Assembly: GCA_036398215.1 (NCBI GenBank)
Contig: DASWHK010000350.1
Span: forward strand, 1-27,828
Reading direction: 5' to 3'
Length of the DNA: 27,828 nucleotides
Origin: DASWHK01 sp036398215
GTDB taxonomy: Bacteria > Acidobacteriota > UBA890
A program made the translations under genes and the position numbers. How positions within the stretch are numbered: position 1 is the first letter of the stretch; each line of letters opens with the position of its first letter. Positions 16,187-25,010 of the stretch are shown here, in pieces. The notes below the pieces were generated by a model. It worked only from the letters and a program-made list of their open reading frames with translations. It searched no databases and had not been told where the DNA came from.

Positions 16187-16981
16187 TTGATCCGCGTCCT
16201 CACAGCCATCGTCCTGATCGCCCTGTTGGCCTGCACCTTGTGGATGCCGCCGTACGCCTTCGTCGTGGTGCTGGCGATCTTCCTCGCCCTCGGCTGGAGC
16301 GAGTACGAAGCCCTCGCCGCCGAGGCCGGGGCGGCGCCCCTCCGCGGCCTCGGCGCGCTGCTGGCGATCTCGGTAGCCGTTTCGTTCGCGCTGCCCGATC
16401 CACAGGCGCCGGCGGTGGCGCTGGGGGCCTCGGCGCTGCTGGCGGCGCTCGGCGGCCTGGCGGCGGGGGCCAAGCACCCTCTTCTCGTGGTGCGGCGGAC
16501 GGCGGCGACCCTCGGCGGGGTCTGCTGGTTGGGCCTGCTGCCGGGCTTCACCGTGGCGATCCGCTTCGGCGACGACGGGGTGACGCTGATCGCCTTGCTG
16601 TTCGCCGCCGTGAGCTCCGGCGACATCGCCGCCTACTACGGCGGCACGCTGCTCGGCCGCCATCCGCTGGCCCCCGGCCTGTCGCCCAAAAAGACCATCG
16701 AGGGGACGATCTGCGGCCTGCTCGCCAGCGGCGCCGGCGGCGCCCTGGTCGCCCACTACTGGCTGCCGGGCGCCGGCTGGTCGCCGGGGCTGGCGGTCGG
16801 ATTGATGCTGGGCGTCGCCGGCCAGGCCGGCGACCTGTTCGAGTCGGCATTCAAGCGCGCCGCCAACGCCAAGGATTCGTCGCGCCTGCTCCCCGGGCAC
16901 GGCGGCATCCTCGACCGCCTCGACGGCCTCCTGTTCGCCGGCGGCGTCCTGTACGGCGCCGTCTTTTTCGGCCTCTTCTGA
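16187..16981 (+). CDS. cdsA: Phosphatidate cytidylyltransferase
   Basis: CdsA makes CDP-diacylglycerol from phosphatidate and CTP in the inner membrane. The 264-residue protein is hydrophobic, with about seven or eight membrane segments. It carries the family signature at about 220-247: SAFKR, AKD, LPGHGG and DRLDG in order. The start is TTG at 16187; no in-frame ATG is found between the end of uppS and the first membrane helix, and starting further upstream would overlap uppS. A weak GGGA precedes it. It lies 20 bases after uppS and 12 before dxr. Confidence 0.93.
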   Translation: MIRVLTAIVLIALLACTLWMPPYAFVVVLAIFLALGWSEYEALAAEAGAAPLRGLGALLAISVAVSFALPDPQAPAVALGASALLAALGGLAAGAKHPLLVVRRTAATLGGVCWLGLLPGFTVAIRFGDDGVTLIALLFAAVSSGDIAAYYGGTLLGRHPLAPGLSPKKTIEGTICGLLASGAGGALVAHYWLPGAGWSPGLAVGLMLGVAGQAGDLFESAFKRAANAKDSSRLLPGHGGILDRLDGLLFAGGVLYGAVFFGLF

Positions 16982-16993
16982 GGGCAGGCGCCG

Positions 16994-18151
16994 ATGCCCG
17001 TCAAGCGAGTCGCGATCCTGGGGTCGACGGGATCGGTGGGCACCCAGGCGCTGCAGGTGGTCGAGCGCCATGCGGACCGGCTGGCGGTCGCCGCCCTCGC
17101 CGCCGGCGACAACGACGAGCTGCTGGCGGCGCAGGTGCGACGCTTCGCGCCGGCGCTCGTGGCGATCGCCACGCCCGAGGCCGCGGCCCGCCTCCGCGAG
17201 CGTCTCGGCGACCCGCTGCCGGAGATCGTCCACGGGCACGACGGGCTGCTGCAGGCGGCCACCGGGGCCGGTGCCGACGTCGTCGTCAACGCGGTGGTGG
17301 GCGCCGCGGGGCTCACCGCCACCCATGAGGCCGTCCGCCGCGGCATCTCGGTGGCGCTGGCCAACAAGGAGTCGCTGGTGATGGCCGGCGAGCTGATCAT
17401 GGAGACGGCACGGGGCAGCGGCGCCGCCATCCTGCCGGTCGACTCGGAGCCCAACGCCCTGCACCAGTGCCTGCGGGGGGTCGCCGCGGGCGACCTCCGG
17501 CGCCTCGTCCTGACCGCCAGCGGCGGGCCGTTCCGCGGCTGGTCGGCGCAACAGCTCGATGGCGTGACGCCGGCCAGCGCCCTGCGCCACCCCACCTGGC
17601 AGATGGGGCCGCGCATCAGCATCGATTCCGCGACGCTCATGAACAAGGGCTTCGAGCTGATCGAGACCTGCTGGCTGTTCGGCGTGCCGATCGACAAGAT
17701 CGACGTCGTCATCCACCCGCAGAGCATCATCCATTCGCTGATCGAGCTGGTCGACGGCTCGCTCATCGCCCACGCCGGCCCCACCGACATGCGGCTGCCG
17801 ATCCAGGACGCCCTCTCGTACCCCGAGCGCTGGGAGCCGGCGGTCGAGCCGCTCGATCTGATCGCCAGCGGGCCATGGAGCTTCGAGCCCGCCGACCCGG
17901 ACCGCTACCCGTCGTTGCGGCTGGCGCGCCAGGCGATGCAGGCCGGGGGCACCGCTCCGGCGATCCTCAACGCCGCCGACGAGGTCGCCGTCGCCGCCTT
18001 CCTCGCCGGCGCCCTGCCCTTCCGGCGGATCATCCCCGTGGTCGCCGAGGCCCTCGAAGGCGCCGGGATCGGCTCCGCGGACACCCTGGACGATGTTTTC
18101 GAGGCCGATCGGGCCGGGCGCCGGGCGGCGCGAGCGATCCTGCTAAACTAG
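16994..18151 (+). CDS. dxr: 1-Deoxy-D-xylulose 5-phosphate reductoisomerase
   Basis: Dxr catalyses the first committed step of the MEP isoprenoid pathway, converting DXP to MEP with NADPH. The 385-residue protein has the cofactor motif GSTGSVG (10-16), ALANKESLVMAG (121-132), the metal ligands D150 and E152 in PVDSEPNALHQ, and E221 in MNKGFELIE. Length is normal. GAGG at the end of cdsA, about nine bases upstream, serves as Shine-Dalgarno. Supplying isoprenoid precursors, it fits its neighbour uppS. Its last codons overlap a promoter-like nonamer that may serve rseP. Confidence 0.97.
   Translation: MPVKRVAILGSTGSVGTQALQVVERHADRLAVAALAAGDNDELLAAQVRRFAPALVAIATPEAAARLRERLGDPLPEIVHGHDGLLQAATGAGADVVVNAVVGAAGLTATHEAVRRGISVALANKESLVMAGELIMETARGSGAAILPVDSEPNALHQCLRGVAAGDLRRLVLTASGGPFRGWSAQQLDGVTPASALRHPTWQMGPRISIDSATLMNKGFELIETCWLFGVPIDKIDVVIHPQSIIHSLIELVDGSLIAHAGPTDMRLPIQDALSYPERWEPAVEPLDLIASGPWSFEPADPDRYPSLRLARQAMQAGGTAPAILNAADEVAVAAFLAGALPFRRIIPVVAEALEGAGIGSADTLDDVFEADRAGRRAARAILLN
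18141..18149 (+). promoter_or_regulatory. Extended -10-like element at the end of dxr
   Basis: TGCTAAACT, identical to the element before galE, ends in the dxr stop codon. It would start transcription near 18156 and give rseP its own mRNA with a leader of about 87 bases. Since it also encodes the last residues of dxr, chance is possible. Confidence 0.3.
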
Positions 18152-18180
18152 ACGGGAGTCGCTCGCGACCCGGCGAGCGC

Positions 18181-18242
18181 AGCCTCCGAACCGGCCCGAC
18201 CCGAATCCCGCTCGAGCCCGAACCAGACCAAGCCCGAACCGA
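18181..18242 (+). promoter_or_regulatory. C-rich, G-poor leader before rseP
   Basis: The 62 bases before the rseP ATG have about twice as many C as G by hand count and very few T. AGCCCGAACC is repeated at 18215-18224 and 18231-18240 (16-base period), with a degenerate third copy near 18181. Such C-rich unstructured RNA is typical of Rho-binding (rut) sites. No Shine-Dalgarno is visible here. Confidence 0.3.
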
Positions 18243-19565
18243 ATGCTCGCTCTCCTCACCAACACGCTGGCGCTGATCTTCGTTCTCGGCGTCATGATCT
18301 TCGTCCACGAGCTCGGGCACTTCGCCACCGCCAAGTTCTTCGGCATTCGCGTCGACGTGTTCGCGCTCGGCTTCGGTCCGCGCCTGTTCGGCTTCCGCCG
18401 CGGCGATACCGACTACCGGGTCTGCGCCCTGCCGCTCGGCGGCTACGTCAAGATGAAGGGGGAGAACCCCGACGAGGAGCTCAGCGGCGACGACGACGAG
18501 TTCTTGACCCGCCCCAAGTGGCAGCGCTTTTTCGTGCTGATCAACGGGCCGCTGATGAACGTGGCGCTGTCGTTCGTGCTGCTGGCGGTGGTCTACGCGC
18601 GGGGCGTCGAGGCCGAGACCTGGCGCACCGATCCGGTGACCATCGGCTGGGTTAAGGCCGGCTCGCCGGCGGCGCAGACCGAGCTGGCGCCCGGCGACCG
18701 GGTGCTGGCCGTGGATGGCGAGCCGATCCAGAGCTGGCAGGAGTTCGAGCTCCGGGTGCTGATCTCCGGCGGCCAGCCGATCGACATCACGGTCGCCAAC
18801 GACAGCGGCCAGCGAGTGATCACCGCGACGCCGGAGCGCCAGCCGCCGTCGGATCAGGGCTATCTGGGCGTCGTGCCGCCCTTCGAGCCGGTGATCGGCT
18901 TCGTGCTCCCGGACAGCCCGGCGATGGAAGCCGGCCTGCAGCCCAACGATCGCTTCCTCGAGGTCGAAGGCATTCCGATCCGCGACTGGAGCCAGCTCAC
19001 CGAGATCATCCAGGAGCGCCCCGCTCAGCCCACCCAGCTGCTCATCGAGCGCGACGGCGCCGAGCAGCGGATGAGCGCAACCCCTGGCACGCTGCCGGCG
19101 GAGCTGGGCGGCGGCATGGGTCTCGGCGTCTTCCGCGTCTTCGAGATCGAGCGGCGCAGCTTCGGCTTGGTCGGCGCCCTGCGCCAGTCGGCGCGGGAGA
19201 TCGGCCGCCAGACGGCGCTCGTCGGCGAGATCCTCTCGCGACTGTTCACCGGCAGGATGTCGATGCGGACGCTCTCCGGACCGATCGAGATCGCCCGCTA
19301 CTCGGGCCAGGCGGCGAGCACCGGCGACCCCTTCGTGCTCTTCTGGTTCATGGGCATCGTCAGCCTCCAGCTCGGCCTCCTGAACCTGCTGCCGATCCCG
19401 GTGCTGGACGGCGGCCACATCGCCGTGCTGGCTTTCGAAGGGCTCATCCGCCGCGACCTGAGCATGGCGGTCAAGGAGAAGATGATGACCGTCGGCGTCG
19501 TCCTGTTGGTGACGCTGATGCTGGTGGTCATCACCTTCGACATCCTCAAGAGCCTGGCGAGCTGA
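18243..19565 (+). CDS. rseP: RIP zinc metalloprotease RseP
   Basis: RseP is an inner-membrane site-2 protease that cleaves anti-sigma factors within the membrane during envelope stress. The 440-residue protein has the zinc motif HELGH (H22, E23, H26) in the first membrane helix, GGYVKMKGE (66-74), two PDZ domains (about 130-200 and 210-280), and the second active-site motif NLLPIPVLDGGH with D389 near the third helix. A final helix is at about 415-438. It closes the galE-uppS-cdsA-dxr run but is separated from dxr by 91 bases with its own promoter-like element. Its stop lies in a hairpin with that of the converging protease gene. Confidence 0.96.
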   Translation: MLALLTNTLALIFVLGVMIFVHELGHFATAKFFGIRVDVFALGFGPRLFGFRRGDTDYRVCALPLGGYVKMKGENPDEELSGDDDEFLTRPKWQRFFVLINGPLMNVALSFVLLAVVYARGVEAETWRTDPVTIGWVKAGSPAAQTELAPGDRVLAVDGEPIQSWQEFELRVLISGGQPIDITVANDSGQRVITATPERQPPSDQGYLGVVPPFEPVIGFVLPDSPAMEAGLQPNDRFLEVEGIPIRDWSQLTEIIQERPAQPTQLLIERDGAEQRMSATPGTLPAELGGGMGLGVFRVFEIERRSFGLVGALRQSAREIGRQTALVGEILSRLFTGRMSMRTLSGPIEIARYSGQAASTGDPFVLFWFMGIVSLQLGLLNLLPIPVLDGGHIAVLAFEGLIRRDLSMAVKEKMMTVGVVLLVTLMLVVITFDILKSLAS

Positions 19566-19576
19566 GGCGGCTCAGC
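19561..19576. terminator. Hairpin enclosing both stops of rseP and the converging protease gene
   Basis: GCTGAG (19561-19566) and CTCAGC (19571-19576) form a perfect 6-bp stem with a GCGG loop. The rseP TGA (19563-19565) is in one arm and the protease TGA (complement of 19572-19574) in the other. It may act in both directions, but it has no U-tract. Confidence 0.45.
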
Positions 19577-21158
19577 GGAAGCGAACCGTCAGCTTGTAGC
19601 TCCCGGTGATGTCGTAGCGGGTGAACACGTCGATGTACCAGCGCCCGGTCTGCGGCGATGGGATCGACAGCGCGGCGTCGTGGCTGGCGCTCTCGTCGCG
19701 ATAATCGACGCTGTCGTAGTTTTCGATCTCGGCACCGAACTTGGCCGCAAGATCGAGGTCGGCGTCGGCGCTCATGGCGATCTCCATGGTGCTCGCCCAG
19801 GACGGGGCGTCGATGTAGTAGGTGTGCCAGCGGGGCAGCACCGCGCTCGCCAATCTTCCCGAGGCGCTCTGACCGTCGGCGAGCTGCCCGATCGTGCCCG
19901 ACTCCGCGGTGCCGGCGACCAGCGGCTGCCCGCCACCCACCGGCGGCTGCCCGCCGGCGCCCGGCGGCTGGGCACCGCCTACCGCGCTGACGCGCAGCAC
20001 GTAGGAAACCGGCTCGGGGATCAAGTTGATGACGTCGACGTAGACGACCCCCGCGGCCGGGTCGAGATAGGCGTGACTCGCGTAGGTGGCGGTGGTCAGG
20101 TCGATGAAGTCGGCATCGCCCCCTTCCTCGATCGACGCGAAGCTGGTGATCGCAGAGCCGGCCTTGACGGCGAAGTCGATGTCCTTGCCGTTGCCGTCGA
20201 CGTCGATGCTCAGTCGGCTGAGCCCCGGCGGCGCGCTGACCGTGTACGTGTGATAGACGGCGGCGTCGACGTAGCCGGCGATGACCCCGGTCCGCTCGCC
20301 GCCGACGGGCACCTCACCGTACAGCCCGCTGCCATCACCGGCCCCCGGCGCCGGCGCCGGCCGTGTCGTATCGGCGACCCGCACCCCGGCCTCCGGCGGC
20401 GGCGCGGCGCGGCTGACGTTGGCCACGTAGGGGCCGATGAGCGACCACGCCAGGCCGATCGGGCGCACGTAAGCCTGCTCCTCGACGTCGAGCTCCCCGT
20501 AGCGCTCGGTGCGCCCGGCCGTCGGCACGCCGATCAGCTCGCCGAGCTCGTTGACCGCCGCCCCCCCGGAGTTGCCGTAGGCGATCTTGGCATCGGTCTT
20601 GATCCACTGCTTGCCGCCGGCCTCGAGGTCCTCGCCGACCCAGCCGCTCAACAGGCCGGCCGTGAACGTGATGGTGCGCCCCGAGATCCCCGGGTAGCCG
20701 ATGATCGTGATCGGGTCCCCGGGCATCGTCTCGTTGGAGCTGCCGACCGTGATCGAGGCGAACGTCGTCGAGCCGGCGAGCGCCGATCCGTCGGCGTGGC
20801 GATCGATGCGCAAGATCGCCAGGTCGTGGGTCGGATCGCCGGCCACGTAGCTGGCCCGGTAGAGGAACTCGGGGGCCTGGTCGAAGAAGCCGGGTCGGGT
20901 CTGGAGAATGGCGAAGTCGGCGTAGCGCTCGCGACTGGCGGGCACGCCGATGACGTGGAAGTTGGTGAGGATGTAGCCGTCGGGGCTGATGATCGTCCCG
21001 GAGCCGGCGATACCGACCTCTTGGCCGGCGGCGTCGACCGGCACGATCTCGACCACGGCTGGGATGATCCGCGCCCGCACGTCGCGCGGCAGCGTGTATT
21101 GCAGGCCGCCCGCGAGGACGACCGACAGCACGGCGAGAACCGCAGCGAAGCAAGCCAT
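19572..21158 (-). CDS. Membrane-anchored trypsin-like serine protease with two PPC domains
   Basis: This 528-residue protein has an N-terminal hydrophobic segment (about 2-20), either a signal peptide or an anchor. A trypsin-like domain (about 30-250) carries the triad H68 (TNFHVIG), D112 (HDLAILRI) and S197 (YGNSGGAAV). Two PPC-type beta-sandwich domains follow (about 286-392 and 417-528), joined by a low-complexity Gly/Pro/Gln linker (about 393-415). PPC domains are usual at the ends of secreted proteases and are often cleaved off. There is no PDZ domain, unlike the HtrA at 3877. GGGGTGG upstream of the ATG supports the start. It stands alone on its strand and converges on rseP. Confidence 0.88.
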   Translation of the reverse strand: MACFAAVLAVLSVVLAGGLQYTLPRDVRARIIPAVVEIVPVDAAGQEVGIAGSGTIISPDGYILTNFHVIGVPASRERYADFAILQTRPGFFDQAPEFLYRASYVAGDPTHDLAILRIDRHADGSALAGSTTFASITVGSSNETMPGDPITIIGYPGISGRTITFTAGLLSGWVGEDLEAGGKQWIKTDAKIAYGNSGGAAVNELGELIGVPTAGRTERYGELDVEEQAYVRPIGLAWSLIGPYVANVSRAAPPPEAGVRVADTTRPAPAPGAGDGSGLYGEVPVGGERTGVIAGYVDAAVYHTYTVSAPPGLSRLSIDVDGNGKDIDFAVKAGSAITSFASIEEGGDADFIDLTTATYASHAYLDPAAGVVYVDVINLIPEPVSYVLRVSAVGGAQPPGAGGQPPVGGGQPLVAGTAESGTIGQLADGQSASGRLASAVLPRWHTYYIDAPSWASTMEIAMSADADLDLAAKFGAEIENYDSVDYRDESASHDAALSIPSPQTGRWYIDVFTRYDITGSYKLTVRFR

Positions 21159-21441
21159 CCCGATCCACCCCTGACGAGCCCGGCCGCCGGCGGCGGTCTC
21201 CCGAGCCCGATATCACACGGCCAGATGATCCGCCCGCGCCGGAACGCCGTCAATCCTCGTTTTGCAAGCCGACGCCGGATCAACGAGCTTCCTGCCTCTC
21301 GGTGCGCACCGAACGCTGCGGTTCCGCGATGACTTCGGGGAAGCGCCGGACCCGTGGCCGTCTCATGGACTCAGAGGCGCATCTCTAGAGCTCGGAAGAA
21401 GCTCGTTGCGGAAGCGAAACTCATGAACTACGCTGTAGTGC
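21159..21441. other. Spacer between the protease gene and vapBC
   Basis: I see no gene in these 283 bases. The protease start and the vapB start diverge from it. The vapBC promoter and operator lie at its right end; a weak TGTGATATC element on the minus strand near 21207-21215 might serve the protease gene. Confidence 0.45.
21406..21434 (+). promoter_or_regulatory. vapBC promoter, leaderless geometry
   Basis: TTGCGG (21406-21411) and TACGCT (21429-21434) are separated by exactly 17 bases. The -10 ends seven bases before the vapB ATG, so the mRNA would begin at about the start codon. No Shine-Dalgarno is present, in agreement. Confidence 0.55.
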
Positions 21442-21442
21442 A
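21424..21442. promoter_or_regulatory. Operator palindrome over the vapBC -10 and start codon
   Basis: TGAACTAC and GTAGTGCA flank GCT. The arms match at seven of eight positions, and the inner ACTAC/GTAGT is perfect. The palindrome covers the -10 box and reaches the A of the vapB ATG, the right place for autorepression by a VapB-VapC complex. Confidence 0.6.
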
Positions 21443-21723
21443 TGGTGAAGACCGAGGTCTACAGCTGGCGCGTGAGCCGCGAGATGAAGGAGGCGCTCGA
21501 GGAGCATGCGCGCGTCGAGGGGAAGACGATGGCAAAGCTCTTGGATGACATCGTGGGCGGCTGGCTCGACGAGCACGGCGCCGACGAGGACGCGGCCGAG
21601 CAACGGCGACTCCACGCGGCCGCGGCGAAGACGATCGGGACGATTCACGGCGACGATCCGACGCGCTCTACCCGGGTGCGCGAGCTCGTACGCGTTGAGC
21701 TGCGCAAGAAGTATGGACGGTAA
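21442..21723 (+). CDS. vapB: VapB-like antitoxin, ribbon-helix-helix type
   Basis: This is a 93-residue protein. Residues about 3-45 fit a ribbon-helix-helix fold: a short strand (VKTEVYSWRV), then helix EMKEALEEHARVEG, then KTMAKLLDDIVGGWLDEH. The charged C-terminal half would wrap the toxin. RHH antitoxins neutralise PIN toxins and repress their own promoter as a complex. The stop is six bases before the GTG of the PIN gene. A leaderless promoter and a palindromic operator overlap its start. The assignment rests on size, fold pattern and partner. Confidence 0.82.
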   Translation: MVKTEVYSWRVSREMKEALEEHARVEGKTMAKLLDDIVGGWLDEHGADEDAAEQRRLHAAAAKTIGTIHGDDPTRSTRVRELVRVELRKKYGR

Positions 21724-21729
21724 GCTGGC

Positions 21730-22149
21730 GTGACGGTCAAGGGCATCATCGACAGCGGCGCCATACTCGCCCTCCTCGACGACCGAGATGAGTGGCACGA
21801 CCGCTGCCGCCATGCTTTCGAGGACATCCGGCTACCGTTGGCGACGACCGCCGCCGCGCTGGCCGAGCTCTTCCATCTGCTCTTCCGGGAACGACGCGAC
21901 GCCGCGGCTGCCTGGGCGTTCCTTCGCTCGGGCGCGATTCGCATCTTGCCGATCACGGATTCCGACTCCGGGGAGCTGGAACGCCTGATGAGACGTTACG
22001 CGGATCGCCCCATGGACTTTGCCGACGCAACCCTGGTGCGGCTCGCCGAGCGCGAGGCGCTGACGACGATCCTGACCGTCGACCACGACGACTTCGAGAC
22101 CTATCGGATCGGCGCGAAGAAGCGCTTTCGGATCGTGCCGTCGCGTTAG
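21730..22149 (+). CDS. vapC: VapC-like PIN-domain toxin
   Basis: This 139-residue PIN-domain protein is a probable Mg2+-dependent ribonuclease that cleaves tRNA or rRNA when free of antitoxin. The acidic cluster of the family is visible: D8 in GIIDSGAILALLD, E46 in AALAELFHLL, D99 in MDFADATLVRLA (D96 nearby), and D118 in TVDHDDF. It starts with GTG directly after vapB. All catalytic residues are present, so the toxin looks intact. It converges on ndk with a seven-base gap. Confidence 0.88.
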   Translation: MTVKGIIDSGAILALLDDRDEWHDRCRHAFEDIRLPLATTAAALAELFHLLFRERRDAAAAWAFLRSGAIRILPITDSDSGELERLMRRYADRPMDFADATLVRLAEREALTTILTVDHDDFETYRIGAKKRFRIVPSR

Positions 22150-22151
22150 CC

Positions 22152-22165
22152 GCTGCTACAGCAGC
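22152..22165. terminator. Palindrome between vapC and ndk
   Basis: GCTGCT and AGCAGC flank AC; as a hairpin it has a 5-bp stem and a TACA loop. The minus-strand ndk TAG (22158-22156) lies in it, and the vapC stop is two bases away. No U-tract is seen. Confidence 0.35.
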
Positions 22166-22575
22166 TCACGCTCTGTGAAGAAAAACGCGATCTCGACGGC
22201 CGCGGTCTCGGGAGCGTCCGAGCCATGGACGCTGTTGGCCTCGAGGCTCTCGGCGTAGAGGGCGCGGATGGTGCCCTCGGCGGCCTCCGCCGGGTTGGTG
22301 GCGCCCATCACCTCGCGCAGGTGCTTGACGGCGTTGTCGCGCCGCAGGACGAGCGCCACAATCGGGCCCGAGCTCATGAACTCGGTGAGGCTGTCGTAGA
22401 AGGGACGCTCGGCGTGGACGGCATAGAAGGCGCGGGCGTCGTCGCGGCTCAGCCGCAGCCGCTTCAGGCCCAGGACCTCGAACCCCTCTTGTTCGTAACG
22501 GGCGATGATCTTGCCGATCAGGTTGCGGCGGGTGGCATCCGGCTTGATCAGCGCCAGGGTCCTCTCTACCGCCAT
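22156..22575 (-). CDS. ndk: Nucleoside diphosphate kinase
   Basis: Ndk transfers the terminal phosphate of ATP to other nucleoside diphosphates to balance NTP and dNTP pools. The 139-residue protein begins ERTLALIKPDA, has the ALVLRRDNAV segment (74-83), GATNPAEAAEGTIR (91-104), and the phospho-accepting H117 in NSVHGSD. Length is normal for the family. AAGGAAGG lies just upstream of the ATG. It follows mdh on the same strand after a 113-base gap that contains a hairpin, so it may have its own promoter. Confidence 0.97.
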   Translation of the reverse strand: MAVERTLALIKPDATRRNLIGKIIARYEQEGFEVLGLKRLRLSRDDARAFYAVHAERPFYDSLTEFMSSGPIVALVLRRDNAVKHLREVMGATNPAEAAEGTIRALYAESLEANSVHGSDAPETAAVEIAFFFTERELL

Positions 22576-22667
22576 CGTGACCTTCCTTCAGGATGAGCTC
22601 GAAAACATCGCCTGGGGCCCGCCGCCACCTTTCGGCGGAGGGTGTTTCACCCGGCAGGCCTGCAGCC

Positions 22668-22686
22668 GCGCCGTCTCTCGCGGCGC
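22668..22686 (-). terminator. Hairpin just after the mdh stop
   Basis: GCGCCG and CGGCGC flank a seven-base loop, starting two bases after the mdh stop. It is a perfect 6-bp stem in the mdh mRNA without a U-tract. A second small inverted repeat, GGGTG-TTT-CACCC, lies at 22640-22652. Confidence 0.4.
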
Positions 22687-22688
22687 CC

Positions 22689-23618
22689 CTAGACGTCCAG
22701 CTTGGCGATCAGCTCCTTGACCTCGGCGACCGACTCCTCGAAGGCGGCGCGCTCGGCATCGGAGAGCTCGATCTCGAAGACCTTCTCCATGCCGCCGGCG
22801 CCGAGAACCACCGGCACGCCGACGAAGGCGCCCTGGACGCCGTACTCGCCCTCCAGCCAGGCGGCGCACGGTAGGATCTCTTTCCTGTCCATCAGGATCG
22901 CCTCGACCATCTGCGTCACCGACCAGGCGGGCGCGAAGTAGGCGCTGCCGGTGCCCAGCAGCTTGACGATCTCGCCGCCGCCCTGGCGGGTACGCTGCAC
23001 GAGGCGGTCGATCTGCTCCTCGCCCATCAGGTCGGTGAGCGGCACGCCGGCCACCGTCGAGTAACGCGGCAGCGGCACCATCGAATCGCCGTGGCCGCCG
23101 AGGACGAAGGCGTGGGTGTTGGCCACCGAGACGCCGAGCTCCATGGCGATGAAGGTCCGGAAGCGCGCCGAGTCCAGCACCCCCGCCATGCCGATGACCC
23201 GCTGCCGCGGGAAGCCCGACTTCTTGTAGGCGAGGTACGCCATGGCGTCGAGCGGGTTGGTGACCATGATGATGATCGAGTCGGGCGAGTACTTCGCCAC
23301 CTCGCCGACGACGCCGCCGATGATCTCGGCGTTCTTGAACAGCAGGTCGTCGCGGCTCATCCCCGGCTTGCGAGCCAGGCCGGCGGTGATCACCACGATG
23401 TCGGACCCCTGGGTGTCGACGTAGTTGTTGGAGCCGGTGATCTCGGCGTCGTGGCCGATGAGCGGCGTCGCCTCCATCATGTCGAGCGCCTTGCCCTGGG
23501 GCATGCCCTCGATGATGTCGGTCAGCACGACGTCGGCCAGCCCCCTGTTGACAATGGCCAGCGCCGTGGTGGCGCCGACGTGGCCGGCGCCGACTACGGT
23601 TACTTTTTTGCGCGCCAT
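22689..23618 (-). CDS. mdh: Malate dehydrogenase (LDH-like)
   Basis: Mdh oxidises malate to oxaloacetate with NAD+ in the citric acid cycle. The 309-residue protein is of the LDH-like class: GAGHVGATTA (10-19), D34 for NAD+ preference, the substrate-loop arginine R83 with R89 in LARKPGMSRDD, VTNPLDAM (119-126), R152, and the catalytic H176 in GGHGDSM. The arginine in the loop indicates malate rather than lactate. GGAG eight bases before the ATG is the ribosome-binding site; it sits within a hairpin at the end of icd. The gene starts five bases after icd, so they form an operon. Confidence 0.96.
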   Translation of the reverse strand: MARKKVTVVGAGHVGATTALAIVNRGLADVVLTDIIEGMPQGKALDMMEATPLIGHDAEITGSNNYVDTQGSDIVVITAGLARKPGMSRDDLLFKNAEIIGGVVGEVAKYSPDSIIIMVTNPLDAMAYLAYKKSGFPRQRVIGMAGVLDSARFRTFIAMELGVSVANTHAFVLGGHGDSMVPLPRYSTVAGVPLTDLMGEEQIDRLVQRTRQGGGEIVKLLGTGSAYFAPAWSVTQMVEAILMDRKEILPCAAWLEGEYGVQGAFVGVPVVLGAGGMEKVFEIELSDAERAAFEESVAEVKELIAKLDV

Positions 23619-23623
23619 GGCGT

Positions 23624-24868
<1,245 letters not shown>

Positions 24869-24914
24869 TGTGCTCGATCCCGTAGTTTTCGCGGCCCGCA
24901 CGGCGGCGAGCGCG

Positions 24915-24943
24915 ATTCTTACACGCGACCTCCCCGCGAGCAA
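24915..24943 (-). promoter_or_regulatory. Probable icd-mdh promoter
   Basis: On the minus strand TTGCTC (24943-24938) and AAGAAT (24920-24915) are 17 bases apart, and TG lies one base before the -10 (extended -10). Transcription would start near 24908, giving a 40-base leader. Confidence 0.5.
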
Positions 24944-24949
24944 GAAACG

Positions 24950-25010
24950 CCCAGCCCGTGCCCTGCCCGCTTGCCGCCGGCCCGTTTCCCGCCTCTCTCT
25001 CCACCCTCCC
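24950..25010 (-). other. G-tract cluster with a canonical G-quadruplex pattern
   Basis: On the minus strand, four GGG tracts at 24968-24950 are spaced by CA, CAC and CT, a G3N2G3N3G3N2G3 pattern. At least four more GGG tracts lie between there and the serA stop at 25010. The core lies just upstream of the putative icd -35 box. Confidence 0.55.
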
